From NCBI RefSeq assembly GCF_020687745.1, contig NZ_JAJEWK010000006.1, positions 1 through 64,000 on the forward strand: DNA of 64,000 bases. Direction: 5' to 3'. Made by a program: the position numbers and the translations under genes. Source of the DNA: Chryseobacterium sp. MFBS3-17 (GTDB lineage Bacteria > Bacteroidota > Bacteroidia > Flavobacteriales > Weeksellaceae). Under the pieces are notes generated by a model. The model was not told the origin of the DNA, ran no database searches, and saw only the letters and a program-made list of their open reading frames with translations. Shown piece by piece: positions 1-7,350 of this stretch; the first letter of the stretch is position 1; every line of letters starts with the position of its first letter.

Positions 1-49
1 CCTTTAAAACACCTGCAATCTTTGCAGGACTGAATGTGCTCTTTTTCAT
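1..49 (-). CDS. IS3-family transposase OrfA, N-terminal fragment (runs off window)
   Basis: The minus strand from an ATG at 49 reads MKKSTFSPAKIAGVLK. This matches the usual opening of IS3-family OrfA proteins, which begin with a short Lys-rich stretch and the first helix of a helix-turn-helix that binds the element ends. Only 16 codons are present because the gene continues past the left edge. Its orientation, reading away from the inverted-repeat end at 119, is as expected for OrfA. OrfB would lie outside the window. Confidence 0.6.
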   Translation of the reverse strand, partial: MKKSTFSPAKIAGVLK

Positions 50-119
50 TGTCTTAATTACGATTTAAAGTTAATTAATTTTATACTTTTAAACCGTACT
101 GTTTTCGGGGGAGCTTACA
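1..119 (-). mobile_element. End of an IS3-family insertion sequence
   Basis: On the minus strand position 119 begins TGTAAGCTCCCC, a TG-starting GC-rich terminus of the kind seen at IS3-family ends, and about 70 bases further in lies the start of an OrfA-like reading frame. The boundary falls exactly where the interrupted primase gene loses homology, at codon 64. Only this end is in the window, so the other end, target duplication and full length cannot be seen. Confidence 0.65.
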
Positions 120-308
120 AAAACTTCGCCCTGTTCCAAAATCAAAAGCTCTATTTTTGACGAAATCCACCGAAAGACTCGGGGTTTTTTCTGTTCTGTC
201 CAAAGCAAAATAAAACGCCATTTTACCGTTTTCTTTCGCCGGAAACAATTGAAATGATTCCAAAACGATTTTGATGCTTATTTTTTCTTTGATTTTTTTA
301 CAATTCAT
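81..308 (-). pseudogene. CHC2 zinc-finger DNA primase, truncated by an IS
   Basis: Residues 1-63 look like the N-terminus of the CHC2-type primases carried by Bacteroidota mobile elements: a short helix, then a segment with FYFALDR, KTPSLSVD and FDFGTG. These primases lay down RNA primers for replication or conjugal transfer of the element. From codon 64 the frame is encoded by the IS end (first IS base at 119), giving a foreign tail CKLPRKQYGLKV before a stop. The Toprim catalytic domain is missing, so the product is almost certainly inactive. The remainder may lie beyond the IS, left of the window. Confidence 0.6.
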
Positions 309-441
309 TTTTTTTTCTTTTTAAAGCAACTATTTAATCCACATTTCCCTTTTAAACAAAAAAAAGCTTTTAATTACTTTTATAATACTTTTAGTTTTTC
401 GTTATATCGACTTCTGACAAGATATCAAGCGTCAATTTGAC

Positions 442-759
442 ATGAGCACAATTCCGAAAGCGGGATGAGTACAAATCCGAAATATAAATGAGTGCAAATC
501 CGAAAACTGACCAATTTCCGCATGAGCACAAATCCGAAGTCGTGTTTATTAGTTTGTACAAATCATGATGAATTTTTACTCTTATCCACAATTCTTTAAG
601 GTTATCCACATTTTAAAGTCTGTTTGAATTTTGGAATGAGTGCAATTCCGAAAATATGGTTACTAAATTTCGATTATTTAGCATTTTTAGCGGTAAATGA
701 GTCCAAATCCGAATTCGGAATGAGTGCAATTCCGAAAATAGTATGAGTGCAATTCCGAC
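442..759 (+). other. Iteron-type replication origin
   Basis: Eight copies of a 17-bp direct repeat, consensus ATGAGTGCAAATCCGAA, lie at 442, 465, 488, 522, 636, 697, 720 and 743. Within each cluster the start-to-start spacing is mostly 23 bp, about two helical turns, as for iterons bound by a Rep protein on one DNA face. Between the clusters are two perfect DnaA boxes (TTATCCACA at 582-590 and 602-610) in AT-rich DNA. The Rep gene begins on the minus strand and ends at 776, directly beside the array. This stretch (309-775) holds no convincing gene. Confidence 0.85.
582..610 (+). promoter_or_regulatory. Two DnaA boxes in the origin
   Basis: TTATCCACA, the strong DnaA-box consensus, occurs twice in the same orientation at 582-590 and 602-610, 20 bp apart, between the two iteron clusters. 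Host DnaA binding here would help Rep open the origin. Confidence 0.75.
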
Positions 760-775
760 TTGCTCAACTTTTTCT

Positions 776-1882
776 TTAGATAATTGAAGGAAAACCGTTC
801 GGTAAAATTTCTCCCATTTTTGTTTTTTGATATTGCTCTACTAAAATTTTTTGAATTTCTTTTAAGAATAATTCACCCTGATATTTTGTTGATTTAAGTT
901 CTCTTTTTCTATTGATCCGAATAAATTCTTTGAAAGCATTTTCGATCTTTTCTCTCGTTTGAGGAATGTTTTTGTACTGATAAACCAACTGAATCATTTC
1001 CTGTTCCTTTAGATTGTATCTCGACTTAAAGTAATTTAATCTTCGACTAATGTTTTTATCTTCATTACGACCTTTCGAGATTTGAAAATTTTCAAGCATT
1101 CCAATACTTTTAACGTTATACGGTCTGATAATAATCGTATCTTTTTTGCATTCAAAGTTGAAAGAAATGGTATTGAATTGATGAAGATTAGTTTGAACGG
1201 ATTTTAAAAATTTGAAACAAAAATCATTGGTAGTTTTATAATTCAAGCCAAATTTTTTATTTAAAGTTGAAAGTTTTAACGCTGTTCCCGTTTCAGGAAT
1301 TTTTGAAAGCCATATTGCAAAGATGATGTGCTTGTTATTACGGATATTGTACACCAAATTATAGAGCGCATAATTGTATTCCGGGATAACCATCAATTTT
1401 TTCAGCCAATAACTACTTATTAAAAACGAAGTGTATCCTCTTTGGTCATAGCTTGGTGTGGAAATAAGTCCGCCAAAAGTTTTTATTTCTTTTCCTTTTG
1501 AATTGACTGATTTATACCAACCCATTTTAAATTTAGCTAGAAATTCATACGCATCAATGACTTGTTTGGTAGAACCACTTGGCGAAATTTTGCTGTTTCG
1601 GATTTTGATTAAAGCAAAACTATTGTTCTCGGTCTCAAATTCTTCATCGAATAGGGAAAGTTGTTTGGGTCGGTCTTCAGGACGGAATTGCTCGTTGCTG
1701 ATAATTGAAATAATATTGAAAATCACTCGCAGTGCGTTAATCGGAATGTCGGCTGCTTCTTGATTTTCAAAAATAAAATCATCTACAAAATGATTTCCCA
1801 ATCGAATCTTGTCGAGGGACTTTTCATCATTGTTTTCAAATTTCTTTCTTATAAGTCGTAAGTCTTTATCAGAAATACCCAT
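776..1882 (-). CDS. Replication initiator protein (RepB/Rep_3-like)
   Basis: A 368-residue basic protein resembling theta-plasmid initiators with two winged-helix domains. Such proteins bind iterons as monomers, melt the origin and recruit host replication proteins. The N-terminal half has the pattern of the first winged helix (a hydrophobic IISIISNEQF stretch, then SLFDEEFE and FLAKFKMGWYKS). The middle (LSTLNKKFGLNYKTTNDFCFKFL) looks like the second DNA-binding wing, and the C-terminus is Lys/Glu-rich. The decisive context is the iteron array and DnaA boxes just after its 3' end. The length is typical for the family. The assignment to a precise Pfam family is inferred. Confidence 0.8.
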   Translation of the reverse strand: MGISDKDLRLIRKKFENNDEKSLDKIRLGNHFVDDFIFENQEAADIPINALRVIFNIISIISNEQFRPEDRPKQLSLFDEEFETENNSFALIKIRNSKISPSGSTKQVIDAYEFLAKFKMGWYKSVNSKGKEIKTFGGLISTPSYDQRGYTSFLISSYWLKKLMVIPEYNYALYNLVYNIRNNKHIIFAIWLSKIPETGTALKLSTLNKKFGLNYKTTNDFCFKFLKSVQTNLHQFNTISFNFECKKDTIIIRPYNVKSIGMLENFQISKGRNEDKNISRRLNYFKSRYNLKEQEMIQLVYQYKNIPQTREKIENAFKEFIRINRKRELKSTKYQGELFLKEIQKILVEQYQKTKMGEILPNGFPSII

Positions 1883-1930
1883 TTATCTTTTTCAGTTTTT
1901 TAAGTCAACTCTAGGAATTATTGATAAATT

Positions 1931-2140
1931 TCAATAGACTAATGTGATTTTTTCAGTTTCGAGAGGTTTATTACCATCGTTGGTATTGTAATATTTGAAA
2001 TCATTTTTATCTTCAAATCTAAAAACCCGCTTCTCAACTTTTCCAAAATTTGAAACCTTAATTTTTTGAATGCCTTGATATTCTGCAAGTTTTCCGTTAA
2101 TGCTCACTTTCTGTCCGATTTTTAAATCTGCTATTCTCAT
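1931..2140 (-). CDS. Small hypothetical protein of the integrated element
   Basis: A 69-residue protein starting MRIADLKIGQKVSINGKLAEYQG, which suggests a small beta-rich fold: the DLKIGQKV/INGKLAEYQGI pattern resembles an SH3- or KOW-like barrel. No catalytic motif is visible. It lies between the replication gene ending at 2193 and the Rep gene starting at 1882, on the same strand, with short gaps, so it is probably part of the replication module. I do not recognise a named family. Confidence 0.55.
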   Translation of the reverse strand: MRIADLKIGQKVSINGKLAEYQGIQKIKVSNFGKVEKRVFRFEDKNDFKYYNTNDGNKPLETEKITLVY

Positions 2141-2192
2141 TTTTGTTTAATTATTTGTATTCATTGTAATTAAAAAATGTTCTTAATCTTCA

Positions 2193-2885
2193 TTAAGCGA
2201 TCACTTGAGGTCGTTTAATACTTGGAATGGATTGGGTCAAGGTTTTGTTTTCATCATGATTTATTAGATAGGGTAGGATGCTTTTTAATATTGATTTCCA
2301 ATTGGAAATTGGTTTTCCTGATTTGTTTCTCCAATGATCTTTTAACCAACTCTCATATTTGGTTTTCAGTTGATTATCTAAACTTTTATTGTAAGAATCT
2401 AATGTTTTCGCATATTCTATGAAGTCGTTTAAAGAAGGTATATCATTATTTTTGACTGTAGATTTAGTTTTTCCTGAATTAAAAACTTTATTTTTTGATT
2501 TTGATTCATTTTCCCTAATTCTAATTGTTTTTTCTAGATCGTTCGATTTGCATTTAGAATTACGTTCAATAATTGTTTTTTCTTGTTTTTCAACTTCAAT
2601 TACTTTTAAAGGATAATGTAGAATCAACCGATAATAACATGGATAGCCACTTTTGGTTTCAAATTGAATTAATCCATAATTTCGAAGTTTTTCTTTGGTG
2701 GTTTTTACCGTTTTTCTAGTGACTCCTAAATTTTTACTTGTTACAATATCTGAAATTTTGAAATCGTAACGATTATTTTCATAACCTGTTTTCAAAAGAA
2801 ACAAATACATTGCAATAGCTGTAGAACCCAAATCATTATTTTGATTGAATTTCCAAAAGCGATCGATCAATTCAAGGTAATACAT
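2193..2885 (-). CDS. Winged-helix replication protein (phage/plasmid type)
   Basis: 230 residues. The N-terminal 90 residues form a helix-turn-helix: LGSTAIAMYLFLLKTG, then KISDIVTSKNLGVTRKTVKTTKEKLRNYGLI, then an IQFETKSG wing. A charged, Ser/Lys/Asn-rich linker of about 50 residues follows. The C-terminus (YESWLKDHWRNKSGKPISNWKSIL) is the tail shared by DnaD-like or phage O-like replication proteins of Bacteroidota elements. The domain order fits an origin-binding or helicase-loading protein. It is the last of three minus-strand genes; the upstream DUF3853 gene ends 3 bases before its start. Confidence 0.6.
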   Translation of the reverse strand: MYYLELIDRFWKFNQNNDLGSTAIAMYLFLLKTGYENNRYDFKISDIVTSKNLGVTRKTVKTTKEKLRNYGLIQFETKSGYPCYYRLILHYPLKVIEVEKQEKTIIERNSKCKSNDLEKTIRIRENESKSKNKVFNSGKTKSTVKNNDIPSLNDFIEYAKTLDSYNKSLDNQLKTKYESWLKDHWRNKSGKPISNWKSILKSILPYLINHDENKTLTQSIPSIKRPQVIA

Positions 2886-2888
2886 AGA

Positions 2889-3140
2889 TTACTTTTTACC
2901 GAAAAGCGTTAAAGCTCTCTTTATGTCAATAATGATAATATTACCATTTTGGATAATCGCTTTATCCAAAATACCGGATGATTTTATTTCAGACGCTTTA
3001 GATATCGAACAGCCCAAAATCTTAGCAAGTCCTTTTAATCCGTACTCGTACTTCTTATCTGAATTAACACTTTTTGAAACTTCTAAAAATTCTTCGACAG
3101 TTAATTTCCATAGCGGAGTTTTTGGGTCTATTGTTTTCAT
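2889..3140 (-). CDS. DUF3853 family protein, copy 2
   Basis: 83 residues with the family pattern: PLWKLTVEEFLE near the N-terminus, then YGLKGLAKILGCSISKASEIKSSG (a helix-turn-helix-like segment), then AIIQNGNIIIIDIKRALTLF. DUF3853 proteins are found on Bacteroidota conjugative and mobilizable elements next to replication genes; their role is not established, although the fold suggests a small excisionase-like DNA binder. It overlaps the upstream paralogue by 4 bases, so translation is probably coupled. It is clearly homologous to its neighbour, which points to tandem duplication. Confidence 0.7.
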   Translation of the reverse strand: MKTIDPKTPLWKLTVEEFLEVSKSVNSDKKYEYGLKGLAKILGCSISKASEIKSSGILDKAIIQNGNIIIIDIKRALTLFGKK

Positions 3141-3424
3141 TCACTGTCTTTTTTGAAAAGCTCTAGTGCTTTTTCGGCATCAACAATAATTTTTCGTCCA
3201 TTTTGAATAATAGCTTCATCAAAAATCCCTTTACTTTTAAGTTTTCCAGCGTGATTTTTTGAACATCCTAATAGTTTTGCTAATCCTAAGAGTCCGTAAA
3301 CATACTTGTCTCCAATCAAATTTTGAATGATTGGTTTTTCCTCAATATTTGGCTTTCTGGAATCTAAAATTTCTACAAATTCTCCGATGGTCAATTGCCA
3401 TATGGGTTTATTATAATCTTCCAT
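3137..3424 (-). CDS. DUF3853 family protein, copy 1
   Basis: 95 residues, with PIWQLTIGEFVEIL, YVYGLLGLAKLLGCSKNHAGKLKSKG and AIIQNGRKIIVDAEKALELF, the same three blocks as the downstream gene plus an insertion of about a dozen residues after the first. The helix-turn-helix-like central block suggests DNA binding, perhaps as an excisionase or copy-number regulator. It is the first gene of the minus-strand replication operon and faces the divergent XRE gene across a 134-bp intergenic region, where the two promoters appear to overlap. Confidence 0.7.
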   Translation of the reverse strand: MEDYNKPIWQLTIGEFVEILDSRKPNIEEKPIIQNLIGDKYVYGLLGLAKLLGCSKNHAGKLKSKGIFDEAIIQNGRKIIVDAEKALELFKKDSE

Positions 3425-3481
3425 TTTTCAATTTTTTTATTGAAATTTATTATTAAATGTGCTTATTTACATTTATTTTGC

Positions 3482-3502
3482 TACATTTGTATTGCAAATA
3501 TA
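3482..3502. promoter_or_regulatory. Face-to-face -7 promoter boxes between divergent genes
   Basis: TACATTTG on the plus strand (3482-3489) and its inverted partner CAAATATA (3495-3502, reading TATATTTG on the minus strand) both match the Bacteroidota -7 consensus TANNTTTG and are only 5 bp apart. The dyad ATTTG-N5-CAAAT lies inside them. One box would serve the XRE gene (3559, plus) and the other the DUF3853 operon (3424, minus). No good -33 box is seen for either, which suggests activator dependence or weak promoters. Confidence 0.45.
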
Positions 3503-3558
3503 GAATAAATATTGATAAAAATCTATGTTTTTAAATTGAAAAATTAATTTTTTTAGAT

Positions 3559-4005
3559 ATGACAATTACTGAAAGATTACAAATGTACATGACTCACAAA
3601 GGCTTAAACCCTAATAAAGTTACCGTTGAAGCTGGTTTGTCAGTCGGGTTGATTGGAAGAGCTCTCAAAAATAATTCTGGACTCAATTCAGATACTATTG
3701 AAAAAATTCTATATGCTTACGCCGATTTAAATCCGGAATGGTTTACTACTGAATCTGGCGAAATGCTAAAAACCAACAACCAAACAATTAATAACGGCGA
3801 TGGTAACAATGTCAATAGTAATATTAACGGTAATGTTGGTGGAAATGTAACCATATCCCATAGTGAGTTTTCTGGAATGATCGAGCTTCAAAAAGGTTAT
3901 CAAGAAATTCAGAAGGAATTGAATGAAAGACTTAGCATTAGCCAGGAGCAACTTACCGAAAGTATGAAACAGGTAACGATACTTGTAGAGCTTCTGAAGA
4001 AGTAA
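3559..4005 (+). CDS. XRE-family transcriptional regulator with Asn-rich linker
   Basis: 148 residues. Residues 1-65 are a lambda-repressor-like helix-turn-helix (TITERLQMYMTHKGLNPNKV, then TVEAGLSVGLIGRALKN, then DTIEKILYAYADLNPEWFTT) as in flavobacterial prophage and element repressors. Residues 74-100 are an Asn/Gly-rich low-complexity linker, and the C-terminal 45 residues form an amphipathic helix likely to be a coiled coil for dimerization. No peptidase domain is present, so it is not a self-cleaving CI repressor. It is divergent from the replication operon and upstream of the integrase, so it probably represses replication or excision. Confidence 0.75.
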   Translation: MTITERLQMYMTHKGLNPNKVTVEAGLSVGLIGRALKNNSGLNSDTIEKILYAYADLNPEWFTTESGEMLKTNNQTINNGDGNNVNSNINGNVGGNVTISHSEFSGMIELQKGYQEIQKELNERLSISQEQLTESMKQVTILVELLKK

Positions 4006-4098
4006 TACCAACGAACATAAAAAAATATTTTATCTCAGATACGCTGCTATCTGAAGGTAATTTCTATTGCTCTAATCAAAAACTTTAATTCTTATAAA

Positions 4099-5367
4099 TT
4101 GAATATTAAATACCATAGTCAGTTTCTTCTCGACAAAGAGAAAGGTAAGCATACCGCAAAAATTCGTTACCGAATCAAATGGGAAGGAAATGTAGTGGCG
4201 TTTAGTTTAGGATATAGAGTAGAAATTGAAAAGTGGAGTAGGGAGACCCAAAGATGTAAAGCCAATACTACCCACGGCACAAAGAAAGTTTCAGCAAGTT
4301 TAATCAACAGAAAGATCCAAAAATATGAAACCGCTTGTGAGAAAGTTTTTCAGAAATGTGAATTAGAAGGATTTATTCTTAGAGAAGATAATTTCAGAGA
4401 ACTTTTCAATGCGGAAATAGGTAATGCTCCTAAGAAAGAAATTAAAATTGAAAAATTGTTTTTTGATGTTTACGATGAATTTACAAAAGAAGAATCTGTA
4501 AGAAATCAATGGACAAAATCCACAGAAGGAAAGATGCAAACAATCAAAAAACATTTGACAAATTTCAATGCTGATGTAACTTTTGATTATTTTTCTGAAG
4601 AAGGACTTTTGAATTATCAATTATTCCTGCAAAACACTTTAAAATTCAAGAATTCTACAATTTTAAAGAATTTTTCTTTTCTGAAATGGTTTCTGAAATG
4701 GGCAACAAAGAAGAAATATAATAAAAATGACGCTTTTGTTACATTTAAACCAAGACTAAAAACTACTCAAAAAAAAATTATTTTTCTTACTCCTCTAGAG
4801 TTGAAAAAACTAAAAGAATTTAAAATTCCAAAACAGAAGAAATATCTAAATAGGGTAAGAGATGTATTTCTATTCCAATGTTTTACTGGTTTAAGATATT
4901 CTGATGTTGCAAACTTAAAAAAGAGTGATGTAAAAGATGGTTTTATAGAAATAACTACCGTTAAAACCTCTGATAGTTTAATTATCGAACTTAATAATCA
5001 TAGCAAAGCATTATTGAGGAAGTACGAAAAAGTTGAAGCATTAAATAATCAAGTGTTTCCTGTAATAACGAACCAGAAAATGAATGAATACTTAAAAGAA
5101 TTAGCGGAATTAGCAGAAATCGATGAACCCGTTCGTCAAACTTATTACAGAGGAAATCAAAGGATAGATGAAGTGACACCAAAGTACGCATTGCTTGGAA
5201 CTCATGCTGGAAGACGAACATTTATTTGTAATGCCCTTTCTTTAGGCATCGCTCCACAAGTAGTTATGAAATGGACTGGTCATAGTGATTACAAAGCCAT
5301 GAAACCTTACATTGACATTGCTGATGAAACAAAGATTAGTGCGATGGAGAAGTTTAATTTGTTATAA
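4099..5367 (+). CDS. Tyrosine recombinase (integrase)
   Basis: 422 residues with the Bacteroidota integrase layout: an N-terminal arm-binding domain (about 1-95), a SAM-like core-binding domain (about 105-215) and a C-terminal catalytic domain. Catalytic residues are visible: Arg266 in CFTGLRYSD, His369 and Arg372 in THAGRRTF, His395 in TGHSDY and the nucleophile Tyr404 in KPYIDI. It therefore looks active. The frame opens with TTG at 4099; no ATG lies just upstream, so the exact start is uncertain. As the last gene of the plasmid-like module it should drive integration and excision of the element. Confidence 0.9.
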   Translation: MNIKYHSQFLLDKEKGKHTAKIRYRIKWEGNVVAFSLGYRVEIEKWSRETQRCKANTTHGTKKVSASLINRKIQKYETACEKVFQKCELEGFILREDNFRELFNAEIGNAPKKEIKIEKLFFDVYDEFTKEESVRNQWTKSTEGKMQTIKKHLTNFNADVTFDYFSEEGLLNYQLFLQNTLKFKNSTILKNFSFLKWFLKWATKKKYNKNDAFVTFKPRLKTTQKKIIFLTPLELKKLKEFKIPKQKKYLNRVRDVFLFQCFTGLRYSDVANLKKSDVKDGFIEITTVKTSDSLIIELNNHSKALLRKYEKVEALNNQVFPVITNQKMNEYLKELAELAEIDEPVRQTYYRGNQRIDEVTPKYALLGTHAGRRTFICNALSLGIAPQVVMKWTGHSDYKAMKPYIDIADETKISAMEKFNLL

Positions 5368-5392
5368 AATATCGAAAGAAATCTTGCTAATT

Positions 5393-5737
5393 CTATACAA
5401 TCTCAGCTTCCAACTCAGGGTCATAATTAGGAAATTCAAAATCGACTAAAGGGTTATCATCGAGCCATCGGTATTGAATCCGCTTATTTAACATGATTGG
5501 CATTCTTTGTTTGGTGTTGTGGATTTCAGCCATTAATTCGTTGGCTTGAGTTGTAACAACAGTAACAGTATTAATTTCGTTTCCTGTTTCGGGGTCAGTC
5601 CAAACATTGTACAAACCGCCAATTGTTGAAATTGGTTGGTCTTTAACTTTTATTAAATATTGCTCTTTAGTCTTTCCTTTTTCGTCTAAATGTTTCCATT
5701 CGTGGAAGCCATTGGCAAAGATGAGATAATGATTAGA
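5393..5737 (-). pseudogene. SRAP (HMCES/YedK-like) peptidase, C-terminal remnant
   Basis: The minus strand encodes a clear C-terminal half of an SRAP protein, which crosslinks to abasic sites in single-stranded DNA: LIFANGFHEWK, TIGGLYNVW, TVTVVTTQANELMAEIHNTKQRMP with the conserved His, and WLDDNPL near the end. The N-terminal half, including the essential Cys2 and its DNA-binding residues, is missing. Upstream of about 5737 the frame encodes unrelated residues up to a fortuitous ATG at 5947. The gene has therefore been cut by a deletion or insertion at the edge of the integrated element and is unlikely to work. Confidence 0.7.
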
Positions 5738-5870
5738 AATTGAACACATACTAAACTTAATATTTTTAATGAGTGCTACAATGCTGACATAGCAAAGTCG
5801 AAAATTTATTAGTCGAACACAACTCGGAAACACATTCGCCGTGGCGAATATTAGCCAGGTAATGCTTTTG

Positions 5871-5982
5871 AATGGTGACATCGCATAATAAACGATGTAA
5901 TAGCTGGGACACGACTCGAATGTCTGGTCTTCAGCATTTGAGCCCAATATTGCATTCCTAATGGTGACATAAATGGTGACAT
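5871..5982 (+). repeat. Three copies of an 11-bp direct repeat
   Basis: AATGGTGACAT occurs at 5871-5881, 5960-5970 and 5972-5982, between the broken SRAP gene and the 3' end of the AlbA-type gene. They could be integrase arm-type sites or debris of an old insertion. No function can be assigned from sequence alone. Confidence 0.5.
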
Positions 5983-5983
5983 T

Positions 5984-7267
5984 TTACAATACTTTCCATT
6001 CACCGCTTCGATTGTTGCCAAGTCTTGTAATAATTTTATTTTCCTGTAAAATTTTCAGTGTTCTTTTTATAGTTCTGTCCGTAACAGTTAGTTCTTCGGC
6101 CATTTTTAAAGCAGTTATTTTACTGTTACTTTGAATTAATTCTAAAACCCTCTGTTCAACACTCACTTCCACAAAATTAAAAATCACATAAAAGCCGTTA
6201 TGGTCATATTTGAAAACCGGAACAGGAATTTTTGCGGCCTTCGCTTCATTCAGAATCTTAATCGTTCCGCGTCCCCATGATTCAATCAGTCCGACACGAA
6301 AAAATGCATTGGCAATGTCCGGATTGTATGGACGGGACGGGTGCTTTACTTTCAGTTTGGCCACAGTCCAGTCTTCCGGTAACTCTCCCTCATTCCAAAT
6401 AATCAATTTGTTATCATAAACGCTAATTTGAACAGGAATTCCGCTTGCGTAATCCTTGTGGACAATTGCATTCAAAACCGCTTCTCGAAGTGCAGCAGGT
6501 GGAACAGGAAAACTTTCTTTTCGTTGCAGTCCGTCATAGGTAATCTGTGCTTTTAGATATTTAGTTAAAAGCAAATCAATTACCTTTTCTGCCTGTTCCA
6601 ATAATCCACCTTTCACTTCATCCTGAAAAGCCAAATCATCATCGGTTCTGAAGAACCCAATTTTTGTGATCGCACCTGTAAAAAGTTTGTCCGGTTTGGG
6701 GTGAAAGAGCAGCACAGCAGCTTTCTTGAGATTTCCGTCCGGAGCAACAAGATTAAGTTTTTCCAGAAGATCTTCGGTTGAATCATCCTGAATGTTCTCA
6801 TCGAACCGTTCAGTTTCAGAAGCCCGTTCTTTGAACAGGTCAAAAGCCGCATCTGAAAGATCGGCCACCTTGGTGTAAGGTTCTGGTGTTCCGTCCCATT
6901 TCAAACCTTGCTTTTTTAGGAGAAACTTGTCCAGTGCAGAGCCTTTTAATTCCTGATTGGTGGCACCACTTCTGTAAAAATAGCTGCCCTTATAATTTAC
7001 AGGATACGGATAGGCATCGGTAATAATTTCAAGATAATCTTTTCCGGCTTCGGTCTTAATGTTTACATCCACCAAAACACCCAGAATGTCTTTCACTTTA
7101 TTAGGCAAATCTTCCGACAATTTTTTGGCATCACAAATACCTTTCACATGGCCTTTGTCATCAATACCGATAAACATTATTCCACCATTGGCGTTAGCAA
7201 AACCGCAAATCCATTTAATGTATTCGTCGCGCCAGTTTTCTTTAAATTCGGTATTCTGATTTTCCAT
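5984..7267 (-). CDS. AlbA/Schlafen-domain ATP-binding transcriptional regulator
   Basis: 427 residues from the ATG at 7267, chosen because homology starts at MENQNTEFKENW; an earlier ATG at 7309 adds an unlikely leader. Residues 5-120 form an AlbA_2 domain (TEFKENW, ICGFANANGGIMFIGIDDKG). Residues 270-370 form a GHKL-type ATPase domain (LREAVLNAIVHKDY, IWNEGELPEDW, IESWGRGT), and a C-terminal winged helix follows (ALKMAEELTVTDRTIKRTLKILQENKII). Such proteins are often near mobile elements and defence genes. It is divergent from the SIR2 operon with an 83-bp gap, so it may regulate that operon, but this is inference. Confidence 0.8.
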   Translation of the reverse strand: MENQNTEFKENWRDEYIKWICGFANANGGIMFIGIDDKGHVKGICDAKKLSEDLPNKVKDILGVLVDVNIKTEAGKDYLEIITDAYPYPVNYKGSYFYRSGATNQELKGSALDKFLLKKQGLKWDGTPEPYTKVADLSDAAFDLFKERASETERFDENIQDDSTEDLLEKLNLVAPDGNLKKAAVLLFHPKPDKLFTGAITKIGFFRTDDDLAFQDEVKGGLLEQAEKVIDLLLTKYLKAQITYDGLQRKESFPVPPAALREAVLNAIVHKDYASGIPVQISVYDNKLIIWNEGELPEDWTVAKLKVKHPSRPYNPDIANAFFRVGLIESWGRGTIKILNEAKAAKIPVPVFKYDHNGFYVIFNFVEVSVEQRVLELIQSNSKITALKMAEELTVTDRTIKRTLKILQENKIITRLGNNRSGEWKVL

Positions 7268-7325
7268 ATTCTGCAGTTTCACAAAAATAAGGATTTTACT
7301 TTTCCACAATGTTGCACGGTCACAT

Positions 7326-7333
7326 TAATTTTG
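7326..7333 (+). promoter_or_regulatory. Candidate -7 box for the SIR2 operon
   Basis: TAATTTTG at 7326-7333 fits TANNTTTG, 17 bases before the preferred SIR2 start at 7351. No perfect TTTG is found at the -33 position (TTTC at 7301-7304 is the nearest), so this is a tentative promoter. Confidence 0.35.
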
Positions 7334-7350
7334 GTTATTTTTATACGATA

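Noticed and set aside
391-609. A 72-codon open frame on the minus strand across the iteron cluster
   Set aside because: It is encoded largely by the repeats and DnaA boxes, has no family features and is best explained as chance within the origin.
442-759. Repeats as a CRISPR array
   Set aside because: The 17-bp repeats are shorter than CRISPR repeats, spacing is mostly 6 bp with irregular gaps, and no cas genes are present. They fit iterons.
5900-5945. A tRNA-like stretch with a TTCGAGT loop on the minus strand
   Set aside because: The T-stem has a mismatch, and no acceptor, D-arm or anticodon arm can be folded around it.
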